A stretch of DNA of 64,000 nt from assembly GCF_030552895.1 (NCBI RefSeq), contig NZ_CP130649.1, positions 1,612,001 through 1,676,000 of the forward strand, in the 5' to 3' direction. Under the pieces are notes generated by a model. It did not search any database. It was given only the letters and a program-made list of their open reading frames with translations, and was not told where the DNA came from. Shown here one piece after another: positions 1 through 8,002 of this stretch (position 1 is the first letter of the stretch; every line of letters starts with the position of its first letter). Made by a program: the position numbers and the translations under genes. This DNA comes from Tatumella ptyseos. Lineage in GTDB: Bacteria > Pseudomonadota > Gammaproteobacteria > Enterobacterales > Enterobacteriaceae.

Positions 1-317
1 CCGTCAACCTGGCTATTGAATTACCTGATTTCGATGCACAAAGTTACAGCGATGCCGTTAGAGGACAACATCTACTCGCGATGAAAGCGCTTCGTCAGCC
101 TTTCTCTATCGATAGTGAACACACCTATGTCGAGCAAGGAGAACCTGAAGAGGTTATCCCTGAGATTGCTACACAATTGAACGCAGGCGTCGTGGTGCTA
201 GGAACCTTTGGTCGTACGGGGTTCTCCGCGGCTTTTCTAGGAAATACTGCTGAGCAAGTTATCGACCATTTGCGATGTGATTTGCTAGTAATGCGCCCTG
301 ATTCACTCCCTGAATAA
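1..317 (+). CDS. uspE: Universal stress protein UspE, C-terminal part (5' truncated by window edge)
   Basis: This is the last ~105 codons of UspE, a tandem-domain universal stress protein of the cytoplasm linked to stress resistance and motility. The frame is open from base 3. The second Usp domain shows the ATP-loop type motif [20 protein letters not shown] followed by the final strand DLLVMRPD, as in E. coli UspE. An internal ATG at 81 is not a start, because homologous sequence continues upstream of it. The acidic tail of E. coli UspE is absent. Identity is certain; only the N-terminal two thirds are outside the window. Confidence 0.95.
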   Translation, partial: VNLAIELPDFDAQSYSDAVRGQHLLAMKALRQPFSIDSEHTYVEQGEPEEVIPEIATQLNAGVVVLGTFGRTGFSAAFLGNTAEQVIDHLRCDLLVMRPDSLPE

Positions 318-326
318 TGCACATTC

Positions 327-369
327 TCCACAGAGTCATGATTGGCTCTGTGGATTCGCCGCTTTTTTA
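327..369 (+). terminator. Possible terminator after uspE
   Basis: A 9-bp inverted repeat (TCCACAGAG at 327-335 and CTCTGTGGA at 346-354) lies just after the uspE stop, followed about 9 nt later by a run of T. The gap between stem and T-run is longer than in a textbook intrinsic terminator, so this is tentative. Confidence 0.4.
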
Positions 370-475
370 TAGACATTTGTCAAACAATTGACTAAGACAG
401 CTTGTCCTTTCCATGTAATAATCACCCTTCAACAATCAACAATAAATTTTCTCTGTGCAAGCTGAAGGACGTTTT

Positions 476-1429
476 ATGAAATTTACTGCTACAGTTTTAG
501 CAACAGCGCTCATTTCGCTCGGGCTTTCCACTGCCTACGCCGCTCAAGAATTTAGCCCTCAAAAAGCCGCATCACTTGCGCCCTACAAAAGAATCAACTT
601 CACAGGTCGTTTTAATTCGTTGGTTGATGTGAGTAATGCCGTCTCAAAACGAGCAGACGATGCTGGTGCAGCAGGATTCTATGTCGTGTCAGTACACGAC
701 AGTAACAGTAATGGCGGTAATTGGCGGATCACTGCAGACCTTTACTTACCTGACTCAGCGCCTGCCCCGAAAGAGCCCCAATACCGTTACATAAACGGTA
801 TCAAAGAGCTTCCTAAAGCAGAGGCTTATCGCTTAGAACCCTATGACACGGTCAGCATCCGAGGTTTCTATCCTAGCCAGCCGCAGGTTGAATATGCAAT
901 TTCTCGTGCGGCAAAAGCCAAAAATGCCGATGCTTTCTTTATTATTCGACAAATTGCTGCCAATAACGGCGGCAACCAATATGTCACTGCTTATGTCTAT
1001 AAAGCTGATGCACCACAACGTGTCGTACAGAGCCCTGATGCGATTCCAGCCGACTCACAAGCGGGTAAAGCAGCGCTTGCGGCAGGCGGTGCAGCAGCCA
1101 AAAAAGTCGAAATTCCAGGCGTAGCTTCTTCAGATTCAGCAAGTGAGAGTGTGGGCCGTTTCTACGAAACACAGACCTCAACCAATAAACGCTATACGGT
1201 TCCCCTTCCTAAAGGTGGCCAGATCCAAGAAGTCAACGATATCACTGCAGCGCAGATGACACCTTTCGATACAGTAACCATGACAGCGCATTTTGGTAAC
1301 CCAACTGAGATGTCGACCGCTATCGCTCGCAGAGCAGCCGATAAAGGCGCGAAGTACTACCATATTACTCGTCAATGGCAGAACCAAAGTGGCGGTAATC
1401 TTACTGTCACAGCAGAACTGTTCAAATAA
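476..1429 (+). CDS. ydgH: YdgH, periplasmic protein with repeated YhcN/DUF1471 domains
   Basis: YdgH is a periplasmic stress-associated protein whose DUF1471 (YhcN-type) domains are small alpha/beta folds found in many enterobacterial envelope proteins. The 317-residue product has a signal peptide (MKFTATVLATALISLGLS, cleavage near YAA) and three related domains, recognisable by repeats such as RRAADKGAKYYHITRQ, RAAKAKNADAFFIIRQ and RADDAGAAGFYVVS, each followed by a GGN turn. I place the start at 476 because AAGGA sits 6 nt upstream; the in-frame 455 codon would put seven extra residues before the signal peptide. It is followed by ydgI as in E. coli, but a terminator separates them. The molecular role is not settled. 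Confidence 0.93.
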   Translation: MKFTATVLATALISLGLSTAYAAQEFSPQKAASLAPYKRINFTGRFNSLVDVSNAVSKRADDAGAAGFYVVSVHDSNSNGGNWRITADLYLPDSAPAPKEPQYRYINGIKELPKAEAYRLEPYDTVSIRGFYPSQPQVEYAISRAAKAKNADAFFIIRQIAANNGGNQYVTAYVYKADAPQRVVQSPDAIPADSQAGKAALAAGGAAAKKVEIPGVASSDSASESVGRFYETQTSTNKRYTVPLPKGGQIQEVNDITAAQMTPFDTVTMTAHFGNPTEMSTAIARRAADKGAKYYHITRQWQNQSGGNLTVTAELFK

Positions 1430-1435
1430 CGACTA

Positions 1436-1460
1436 AAGCACCTTAGGGTGCTTTTTTTTT
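1436..1460 (+). terminator. Intrinsic terminator after ydgH
   Basis: The hairpin AGCACC-TTAG-GGTGCT is directly followed by a run of nine T, within 30 nt of the ydgH stop. It separates ydgH from ydgI. Confidence 0.9.
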
Positions 1461-1641
1461 CTACAGCCTCTGCATAAATAAGCATTTTTTCGCATTTATA
1501 CTCATTGCAATGTGTCCCCTCAATTCGTAGAATCAGCGCCCTAACTCGATCCACGAAATATGCTGTGTTGTTTTATTTTCTTAGCATCACCTGCTGTTTT
1601 AGTAAGTTTATCGAGACTTTTAAGCAAGTGAGTAGGTATTT

Positions 1642-3033
1642 ATGACCGGTAAGAAAATAGGTGTTGGCGCACTGACAGCATTAGTCCTCAGTTCCATGCT
1701 CGGCGCAGGGGTATTCAGTCTTCCACAGAATATGGCTGAGGTATCGGGCTCTGAAGCATTAATCATTGGTTGGGCGATAACCGGTGTTGGTATCCTCTTT
1801 TTAGCGACCGCGATGCTTTATTTATCACGATTACGACCTGATTTGGATGGGGGGATCTTTACGTATGCCGAAGAAGGCTTTGGAAAGACGATTGGTTTTC
1901 TCTCAGCTTGGGGGTACTGGTTGTGCGCAGTCATCGCCAATGTCTCTTATCTCGTTGTCGTATTTTCTGCTTTAAGCTTTTTCACCGATTCTTCAGGACA
2001 TGTAGTGTTCGGGGACGGAAATACCTGGCAAGCGATGCTCGGGGCATCTATTTTGTTATGGATTATTCATGCATTGATCGCGCGGGGTGTACAAACCGCG
2101 GCCAGTATCAATTTGCTCGCAACCCTGGGTAAACTTATTCCCCTACTCCTCTTCATCGTCTTGGGGATCATTCACTTCGATTATCATCAATTTACGTTTG
2201 ATTTCTCAGGCTCTCAATTACACCTCCCTGTCTGGTCGCAGGTGAAGCAGACGATGCTGATTACCCTATGGGTATTCATTGGTGTTGAAGGCGCTGTGGT
2301 GGTCTCTGGCCGGGCAAAAAATAAAAATGATATCGGTAAGGCAACGCTTTTTGCGGTGATCTCAGCGCTGATTGTCTACCTATTAGTGACAATACTCTCG
2401 CTTGGGATCCTTCCAAGAGAAACGCTCGCCACGATGAAGAATCCCTCGATGGGCGGATTATTAGTCGAAATGGTGGGTCCTTACGGATATTGGATTATTG
2501 TAGGGGGAATTATTCTCTCGGTCTCTGGTGCTTACTTAAGCTGGACGATTATGGCAGCTGAGATACCTTTTATTGCAGCTAAACGCGGCGCATTTCCTAA
2601 AGCGATCGCAAAACAGAACGCTGCGGATGCGCCAATCGGTAGTTTATGGATGACCAATATCAGTGTTCAGATTTGTTTGATTGCAATTGCGTTATTTCAT
2701 CTTGATTACAGCACACTATTAATTATCGCCTCAGAAATGGTGTTAGTCCCCTATCTGTTGGTCGGCTTGTTCTTAGCTAAAATCAGTTATCAAACGCAGA
2801 GCTACCGATCACTCCTTATCGGTATTGGTGCCACCCTCTATGGTATTTGGTTGCTCTACGCATCAGGCTTCGAACATTTAATGATGTCGTTAACGCTTTA
2901 TGCGCCGGGGCTATTAGTATTCCTTTATGCTGGATGGCAACATCGTCAGGATTACACACTGCGCAAAGCAGATAAAGTGCTGATTGGCGCGATTATCATA
3001 CTGGCGGTAGTTATCGGTATAGGTCGGTTATAA
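1642..3033 (+). CDS. ydgI: YdgI, ArcD-type amino acid antiporter (APC superfamily)
   Basis: This is an inner-membrane amino acid antiporter of the basic amino acid/polyamine (APA) family, related to arginine:ornithine exchangers such as ArcD. The 463-residue protein (E. coli about 460) has about twelve hydrophobic segments. It starts with the family's N-terminal signature SSMLGAGVFSLPQNMA in the first helix and carries LWVFIGVEGAVVVSGRA in the middle, a region tied to substrate binding in this family. The substrate is not proven; arginine/ornithine exchange is inferred from similarity. In E. coli folM and ydgC follow; here an unrecognised convergent gene does. Confidence 0.9.
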   Translation: MTGKKIGVGALTALVLSSMLGAGVFSLPQNMAEVSGSEALIIGWAITGVGILFLATAMLYLSRLRPDLDGGIFTYAEEGFGKTIGFLSAWGYWLCAVIANVSYLVVVFSALSFFTDSSGHVVFGDGNTWQAMLGASILLWIIHALIARGVQTAASINLLATLGKLIPLLLFIVLGIIHFDYHQFTFDFSGSQLHLPVWSQVKQTMLITLWVFIGVEGAVVVSGRAKNKNDIGKATLFAVISALIVYLLVTILSLGILPRETLATMKNPSMGGLLVEMVGPYGYWIIVGGIILSVSGAYLSWTIMAAEIPFIAAKRGAFPKAIAKQNAADAPIGSLWMTNISVQICLIAIALFHLDYSTLLIIASEMVLVPYLLVGLFLAKISYQTQSYRSLLIGIGATLYGIWLLYASGFEHLMMSLTLYAPGLLVFLYAGWQHRQDYTLRKADKVLIGAIIILAVVIGIGRL

Positions 3034-3039
3034 CATGAT

Positions 3040-3070
3040 AAGGTTATCCCAAAAGGGATGGCCTTTATCT
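3040..3070 (+). terminator. Hairpin after ydgI, probable terminator
   Basis: An 11-bp stem with two G-U pairs (AAGGTTATCCC / GGGATGGCCTT) and an AAAA loop begins 6 nt after the ydgI stop. It is followed by TATCT, so the U-tract is poor. It lies between two convergent genes. Confidence 0.55.
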
Positions 3071-3080
3071 CTGAAGGTAA

Positions 3081-3479
3081 TTAGAAGTGGACGTGCAAAT
3101 AATCATTTTCTTGATGCAAAGAAACTGATTTCCGATATTCCGCATAAATGAGTGCAATTTGGTGTTCGGAAAGTGAATAAGGCAATTGAATAGTAAAGTG
3201 TTTAATATTCTGCTGTTCAGCAAGCACTAATAATCGAGAGATATTCATTTCGTCACTCACTTGTGTCGAAATTATTTGCAGCGCCAGTTCTTTAAAATAT
3301 TCAGCAGTTTCTAGATTATTATGGGCAGATTTACGAGTCACTACACCAAAGATAGGAAGAACACCGTAGATCGCATCGACGAAACGCCATTTCTTCTTAC
3401 ATGAAGCTGAGAGTAAGCTGCTGTAATTAAATGAAATAGCATCATTATTATCGATTGTTGATGTTGATGGCGTCGGCAC
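3081..3479 (-). CDS. Unrecognised 132-residue protein between ydgI and rstA
   Basis: I do not recognise this protein. It is 132 residues long, soluble-looking, with no signal peptide and no transmembrane segment apart from a mildly hydrophobic stretch near residues 38-47 (GVLPIFGVV). The N-terminus is rich in Ser, Thr, Asn and Asp; the C-terminal half (KHFTIQLPYSLSEHQIAL, then a histidine-rich end LHVHF) looks like a folded alpha/beta domain. It is convergent with ydgI and divergent from rstA, sharing about 160 bp of AT-rich upstream DNA with rstA. It takes the place of E. coli folM-ydgC. It could be a lineage-specific gene; evidence that it is real is length, position and absence of overlap with any neighbour. 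Confidence 0.6.
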   Translation of the reverse strand: MPTPSTSTIDNNDAISFNYSSLLSASCKKKWRFVDAIYGVLPIFGVVTRKSAHNNLETAEYFKELALQIISTQVSDEMNISRLLVLAEQQNIKHFTIQLPYSLSEHQIALIYAEYRKSVSLHQENDYLHVHF

Positions 3480-3640
3480 ATCATCCCCCAGTATTCTTCG
3501 TTTAAACCATATCTCTGCGGCGCTTATAGTCGCATATAATTACGTTATTATACCAGCAAGAGATGCCTTTTTCGTGATAACGTAGCTATAATTTCCAGTA
3601 ACGTTGTTTTATTGTTAAATAAAAAAGAATTTTGTTAAAA

Positions 3641-4369
3641 ATGAATAAAATAGTTTACGTTGAAGATGAAATTGAAGTGGGTGAATTAATTTCCGCCTAC
3701 TTAAAAAAACACGATATTGAGGTTATTATCGAAACACGTGGTGATCAAGCTGAAGCGACTATCCTCGCCGAAAAACCTGACTTGGTGTTGCTCGATATCA
3801 TGCTGCCAGGTAAGGATGGGATGTCGGTTTGTCGAGATTTACGCACTCAATGGCAAGGCCCAATTGTATTGTTAACCTCCTTAGACAGTGATATGAATCA
3901 CATCTTAGCGCTCGAAATTGGCGCTAATGACTATATACTCAAAACGACGCCTCCTGCGGTATTGCTGGCTCGATTACGATTGCATTTACGTCAAAGCCAA
4001 CCTATCACCACTACAGAAGAACGGTTAAGCCCGGCTCGACAAAGTCGCGTTATGCGTTTTGGCAAGCTTACCATTGATATGGCTAACCGCCAGGTCATTC
4101 TAGACGGGGAAATTATCTCCCTTTCTACCGCTGATTTCGATCTATTGTGGGAGTTGGCAAGTCATGCCGGGCAGATATTGAACCGCGATGTATTATTACA
4201 AACCCTACGTGGGGTAAGCTATGACGGAATGGACCGAAGTATAGATGTAGCCATTTCTCGCTTACGTAAGAGACTCTACGATAGTGCGACTGAGCCTTTT
4301 CGTATTAAAACGATTCGTAATAAAGGCTATCTTTTTGCCCCCCAAGCGTGGGAAACCAACTCAGAATGA
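3641..4369 (+). CDS. rstA: Response regulator RstA (OmpR/PhoB family)
   Basis: RstA is the DNA-binding partner of RstB, part of the PhoPQ-linked acid and envelope stress network in enterics. The 242-residue protein has a receiver domain with the phospho-acceptor Asp in LLDIMLPGKDG (about residue 53), the switch Thr/Ser in VLLTSLDSD and the conserved Lys in YILKTTPP, then a winged-helix domain ending in RLRKRL and KTIRNKGYLFAP. The start is set at ATG 3641; a TTG at 3632 in the same frame would add three residues, and homologues begin at the Met. Its stop overlaps the rstB start by 4 nt. A match to the RstA-box consensus lies upstream of asr, 3 kb downstream. Confidence 0.97.
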   Translation: MNKIVYVEDEIEVGELISAYLKKHDIEVIIETRGDQAEATILAEKPDLVLLDIMLPGKDGMSVCRDLRTQWQGPIVLLTSLDSDMNHILALEIGANDYILKTTPPAVLLARLRLHLRQSQPITTTEERLSPARQSRVMRFGKLTIDMANRQVILDGEIISLSTADFDLLWELASHAGQILNRDVLLQTLRGVSYDGMDRSIDVAISRLRKRLYDSATEPFRIKTIRNKGYLFAPQAWETNSE

Positions 4370-5688
4370 AAAAATTATTCATTCAATTCTACCTACTGCT
4401 TTTTGTTTGCTTCATTGTCATGACTTTATTAGTAGGGCTTGTCTATAAAATGACAGCGGAGCGTGCAGGCCGACAATCCATGAACGATCTGATGGCGAGT
4501 TCACTGTCATTGATGCGCAGTGAATTACGTGAAATACCGCCTAAAGATTGGAATAGCACTGTCGATAATCTTGACCTCAACCTCTCATTTAAACTTCACA
4601 TTGAACCCCTTACTAACTATCAATTACCGGATGCGGAGATGCGCCGGTTGCATGCAGGGGAAATTGTTGCCTTAGATGACCAATATACCTTCATTCAACA
4701 TATTCCTCGCAGCCATTATGTTTTATCGGTCGGTCCAATACCTTATCTCTTCTTTCTTCATCAGATGAGAATGCTAGACGTTCTATTATTAACGTTCATA
4801 GCGATGTCTTTAGCCCTACCCGTATTCATCTGGATGCGGCCTCACTGGCAAGAAATGTTAAAGTTGGAAAAAATGGCACAACGATTTGGTGACGGTGACT
4901 TGGATGCGCGTACACAATTCGAGAGTACTTCCAGCCTTTATCGATTAGGCATCGCCTTCAATCAAATGGCCGATAATATTAAAGACCTGGTGGCGAGTAA
5001 AAAACTGTTAATTGATGGTATAGCCCATGAATTACGGACTCCATTAGTACGTTTACGCTATCGATTGGCAATGAGCGACAACTTATCATCAGCTGAGTCG
5101 ACCGCCTTAAACCGTGATATCGGGCAACTTGAGGCCTTAATCCAAGAGTTATTAACCTTTGCTCGCCTTGATCGACCGCAAGTGGCTTTGTCATTACAAC
5201 AGATCGACTTGCGGGAGTGGTTAGTAGAATGGGTCGATGATCTTCGCGTTATCCGTGCTGATAAAACGATTCAATTAGACGTCCCGCCTCAGTCGGCAAA
5301 CCATGTCACTGATAATCGTTTAATGGAACGTGTACTCGATAATTTAGTCAATAATGCGCTACGTTATGCCGAGCAACGATTACGTATCAGTCTATGGTTT
5401 GACGCGCAACATGGCTATTTACAAGTTGAAGACGATGGACCGGGTATCCCCGCCGAGCAACGAGCCAAGATCTTTGAACCTTTCGTACGTCTTGATCCGA
5501 GCCGTGATCGTGCTACGGGCGGTTGTGGTTTAGGGCTAGCGATTGTCCATTCCATCGCGCAAGCTTTTCAAGGTTCGATTCGCGCAGAAAGTAGCCCCTT
5601 AGGAGGGGCCTGTTTACGCTTTAGTTGGCCACTTAATACCTTTACTCCAGATACCTCACTGCTTACCGCACGCAAGGATAATTTATGA
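4366..5688 (+). CDS. rstB: Sensor histidine kinase RstB
   Basis: RstB is the inner-membrane sensor kinase that phosphorylates RstA. The 440-residue protein has a first transmembrane helix (about residues 4-24), a periplasmic sensor region, a second helix near residues 137-157, a HAMP linker, the H-box IAHELRTPLVRLR with the phosphorylated His, the N-box DNLVNNAL, and the G-boxes DDGPGIP and GGCGLGLAI. The start at 4366 overlaps the rstA stop (ATGA); an upstream in-frame ATG at 4348 lies inside rstA and would add six residues. The stop again overlaps the next gene by 4 nt, so rstA, rstB and the carboxypeptidase look translationally coupled. Confidence 0.97.
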   Translation: MKKLFIQFYLLLFVCFIVMTLLVGLVYKMTAERAGRQSMNDLMASSLSLMRSELREIPPKDWNSTVDNLDLNLSFKLHIEPLTNYQLPDAEMRRLHAGEIVALDDQYTFIQHIPRSHYVLSVGPIPYLFFLHQMRMLDVLLLTFIAMSLALPVFIWMRPHWQEMLKLEKMAQRFGDGDLDARTQFESTSSLYRLGIAFNQMADNIKDLVASKKLLIDGIAHELRTPLVRLRYRLAMSDNLSSAESTALNRDIGQLEALIQELLTFARLDRPQVALSLQQIDLREWLVEWVDDLRVIRADKTIQLDVPPQSANHVTDNRLMERVLDNLVNNALRYAEQRLRISLWFDAQHGYLQVEDDGPGIPAEQRAKIFEPFVRLDPSRDRATGGCGLGLAIVHSIAQAFQGSIRAESSPLGGACLRFSWPLNTFTPDTSLLTARKDNL

Positions 5689-7169
5689 AAGCCTATCAAG
5701 CTCTAACAGAACGTTTTCAACGCTTGTCCCGTCTCGATCATCTCGCCGCTATCGCCGGTTGGGATATGCAAACCATGATGCCAAGTGGCGGTAGCGACGC
5801 CAGAGGCGAAGCACTAGCAGAACTTAGCGTAATGCATCATGAAATTCTGGTGCAAGATAGCACGGCGGAGCTTATTGCTCAGGCTCAACAAGAATCCTTA
5901 GAGAGCGATATGCAAGCAAACCTTAATGAAATGATTCGCCACTATACTGATGCGGCTTTACTGCCGACAGAATTAGTTGAAGCTAAGGCTCTAGCGGGAA
6001 GCCGTTGCGAACAAGCATGGCGTCAGCAGCGAATTGAAAATGATTGGCAAGGTTTTCAGAAGAACTTAATCCCTGTTGTAGCATTATCACGGCAAGAGGC
6101 ACAGCTGCGAGCGCAAGCACAAGGGAGTACGCCCTATGATGCGCTGCTTAATCTCTATGAACCAGGAATGACCAGCGAACGACTCGATACGCTTTTTGGA
6201 GAACTTATTAGTTGGTTGCCCGGGCTGCTACAACAGGTTGTCGCAAAACAGCCCTCTCTCACATCCTTACCCACACAGCGTATCTACCCTATTTCACAGC
6301 AAAAGGCCCTAGCAGAGTCGGTCATGCAACTGCTGGACTTCAATTTCGACCATGGTCGTCTCGATATTAGCGCCCATCCTTTCTGTGGTGGAGTACCGAC
6401 CGATGTACGCATCACTACGCGCTATGATACCAGTGAATTCTTGAGCGCCTTGATGGGGGTCATTCACGAAACCGGACATGCACGCTATGAACAGAATCTG
6501 CCTAAACAATGGCCAGGCCAACCTATTGCATTGGCACGTTCAACTGCCATTCATGAATCACAGAGTCTTTTTTTAGAGATGCAGCTCGGTAGAAGCCAGT
6601 CATTTTTACGTCATCTGCACCCTCTTATTTGCCAGCATTTAACCGCCGCCACTGATCTTTCCCTTGACGAATTAGTGAAACAAGTTCAACACGTGAGTCC
6701 TGGCTTTATTCGCGTAGATGCCGATGAAGTCAGCTATCCCGCTCACGTAATCTTGCGTTATGAAATCGAACGCTCACTTATCAATGGTGAGGTTGAAGTC
6801 TCTGACATTCCTGAATTATGGGATGAAAAAATGCAGCGTTATTTGGGTATCAGTACTGCGGGCAATTATCGTGATGGCTGTATGCAGGATATACACTGGA
6901 CAGATGGTTCCTTTGGCTATTTTCCGACCTATACTTTAGGTGCCATGTATGCTGCCCAGCTTTTTAATAGCCTTCAGCAACAACTCCCGAGTATTGAAGA
7001 AGCGATCACGCTTGGGGAGTTAAAACCTATTTTCGCTTGGCTTAACCAAAATATTTGGCGTCAAGGCAGCCGATACTCTATTGATGCGTTGATGCAACAG
7101 GCGACAGGTGAAACCCTGAATCCTACATGGTTTAAGCAGCATTTAGAACGCCGTTACTTAGGTATCTAG
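5685..7169 (+). CDS. M32-family metallocarboxypeptidase (carboxypeptidase Taq type)
   Basis: This 494-residue cytoplasmic zinc carboxypeptidase removes C-terminal residues from peptides with broad specificity; proline is usually excluded. It carries the M32 hallmarks: the zinc motif HETGH (in VIHETGHARYEQ, about residue 263), the downstream Glu ligand in IHESQSLF, the DVRITTRY segment just before, and the C-terminal GYFPTYTLGAMYAAQ. Length fits the family (about 490-510). E. coli lacks an M32 enzyme. Here its ATG overlaps the rstB stop (ATGA), so it is probably the third gene of the rst operon. A role in recycling peptides during acid or envelope stress would be inference. Confidence 0.93.
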   Translation: MKAYQALTERFQRLSRLDHLAAIAGWDMQTMMPSGGSDARGEALAELSVMHHEILVQDSTAELIAQAQQESLESDMQANLNEMIRHYTDAALLPTELVEAKALAGSRCEQAWRQQRIENDWQGFQKNLIPVVALSRQEAQLRAQAQGSTPYDALLNLYEPGMTSERLDTLFGELISWLPGLLQQVVAKQPSLTSLPTQRIYPISQQKALAESVMQLLDFNFDHGRLDISAHPFCGGVPTDVRITTRYDTSEFLSALMGVIHETGHARYEQNLPKQWPGQPIALARSTAIHESQSLFLEMQLGRSQSFLRHLHPLICQHLTAATDLSLDELVKQVQHVSPGFIRVDADEVSYPAHVILRYEIERSLINGEVEVSDIPELWDEKMQRYLGISTAGNYRDGCMQDIHWTDGSFGYFPTYTLGAMYAAQLFNSLQQQLPSIEEAITLGELKPIFAWLNQNIWRQGSRYSIDALMQQATGETLNPTWFKQHLERRYLGI

Positions 7170-7177
7170 CTGACATG

Positions 7178-7191
7178 TACATACCGTTACA
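7178..7191 (+). promoter_or_regulatory. RstA box upstream of asr
   Basis: TACATACCGTTACA matches the published RstA box TACATNTNGTTACA at 11 of 12 defined positions (C for T at position 7). A second partial copy, TACATACCGATAC, overlaps it downstream. The site lies about 20 bp before a candidate -35 element of asr, suitable for activation by RstA, which is known to control asr in E. coli. Confidence 0.75.
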
Positions 7192-7210
7192 TACCGATAC
7201 CAATCACCAA

Positions 7211-7239
7211 CGGACAGTTTACGAGATTCCTCATATAGT
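7211..7239 (+). promoter_or_regulatory. Candidate sigma-70 promoter of asr
   Basis: CGGACA (7211-7216), a 17-bp spacer and TATAGT (7234-7239). The -35 match is weak (4 of 6), as expected for an activator-dependent promoter, with the RstA box just upstream. The predicted transcript start is near 7246, about 50 nt before the asr ATG. Confidence 0.5.
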
Positions 7240-7294
7240 GATTCTACCGGCTCCGCAGTGGGCTATCCGATAATGTGATATTGAGGAAATTCAA

Positions 7295-7753
7295 ATGAAA
7301 AAGCTTTTCGCACTGGTAGTTGCCGCGGCTATGGGTATCTCTTCAGCAGCTTTCGCTGCAGACACTACAGCTACCCCAGCAGCTTCCGCTGCTAAGACTA
7401 CAACTACTGCAGCACCTGCTAAGCACAATGCTAAAAAGCATCATGCTAAGAAAGCAAAACCTGCTGCAGAGCAAAAAGCGCAAGCAGCTAAAAAGCACCA
7501 CGCTAAGAAAGCAAAACCTGCTGCAGCGCAAAAAGCGCAAGCAGCTAAAAAGCACCACGCTAAGAAAGCAAAACCTGCTGCAGAGCAAAAAGCGCAAGCA
7601 GCTAAAAAGCATCACGCTAAGAAAGTAAAACCTGCTGCAGCGCAAAAAGCGCAAGCAGCTAAAAAGCACCACGCTAAGAAAGTAAAACCTGCTGCAGCGC
7701 AAAAAGCGCAAGCAGCTAAAAAACACCACGCTAAGAAAGTCACTAAAAAATAA
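7295..7753 (+). CDS. asr: Acid shock protein Asr
   Basis: Asr is a periplasmic, highly basic, intrinsically disordered protein strongly induced by acid in enterics. The 152-residue precursor has a signal peptide ([21 protein letters not shown], cut before ADT), an Ala/Thr/Pro-rich spacer and then five full 19-residue Lys/His/Ala-rich repeats of the type [19 protein letters not shown] plus a partial sixth ending VTKK. E. coli Asr is shorter (about 102 residues), so the repeat block has expanded here. GAGGA lies 7 nt before the start. An RstA box and promoter are upstream and ydgU follows. Confidence 0.95.
   Translation: MKKLFALVVAAAMGISSAAFAADTTATPAASAAKTTTTAAPAKHNAKKHHAKKAKPAAEQKAQAAKKHHAKKAKPAAAQKAQAAKKHHAKKAKPAAEQKAQAAKKHHAKKVKPAAAQKAQAAKKHHAKKVKPAAAQKAQAAKKHHAKKVTKK
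7433..7735 (+). repeat. 57-bp tandem coding repeats inside asr
   Basis: Five nearly identical 57-bp units (7433-7717) plus a partial sixth encode the 19-residue repeat of Asr. Units differ at only a few positions: Glu or Ala in AEQ/AAQ, Ala or Val in KAKP/KVKP, and a few silent changes. This degree of identity suggests recent unit duplication and makes the locus prone to copy-number change. Confidence 0.95.
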
Positions 7754-7787
7754 GTGAATCCTAAACGTTACTAGCGTTAAAGTGTTT

Positions 7788-7816
7788 AAACACCCGGTTA
7801 TGCCGGGTGTTTCTTT
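7788..7816 (+). terminator. Intrinsic terminator after asr
   Basis: A 10-bp stem AAACACCCGG / CCGGGTGTTT with loop TTATG, followed by CTTT, 35 nt after the asr stop. It lies between asr and ydgU, so ydgU is reached only by read-through or from its own promoter. Confidence 0.8.
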
Positions 7817-7830
7817 ACGGGAGTTTGTCC

Positions 7831-7911
7831 ATGATGCGCCGCTACCGTTATGAAATAATTCTTCTAACCGTTATTGTTTGCGGCATTATGGCTGCATGTT
7901 GTTTCGTCTAA
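7831..7911 (+). CDS. ydgU: YdgU, 26-residue single-pass membrane protein
   Basis: This is a very short gene: it encodes MMRRYRYEIILLTVIVCG and so on, a basic N-terminus followed by one hydrophobic helix (residues 9-25). E. coli has the stress-induced 27-residue inner-membrane protein YdgU directly after asr, with the same MRRYR-hydrophobic layout, so position and sequence agree. GGGAG lies 7 nt before the first ATG; the second ATG (7834) is an alternative. The function of YdgU is unknown. The asr terminator precedes it, so its level is probably a fraction of that of asr. Confidence 0.8.
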   Translation: MMRRYRYEIILLTVIVCGIMAACCFV

Positions 7912-8002
7912 CATCTTCCACTCTGTGACAATTACCTTCCCTTTTCTTAGTTGATACGTCTATAGTGTCGCTATAGATTTCTATGCTGCTATTGAGAACA
8001 TT

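Noticed and set aside
327..369. Inverted repeat after uspE as a strong terminator or protein site
   Set aside because: The T-run is 9 nt away from the stem, so it is listed only with low confidence.
3480..3640. Possible PhoP box upstream of rstA (TGTTTTATTGTTAAA near 3606)
   Set aside because: The two half-sites are about 8 bp apart start to start rather than the 11 of a PhoP box.
7320..7729. Long open frames in other frames and on the minus strand across asr
   Set aside because: They are by-products of the 57-bp repeats and have low-complexity, repeat-driven composition without homology.
7433..7735. Regular repeats that could look like a CRISPR array
   Set aside because: The units are directly adjacent with no spacers, keep the asr reading frame and encode the known Asr repeat.
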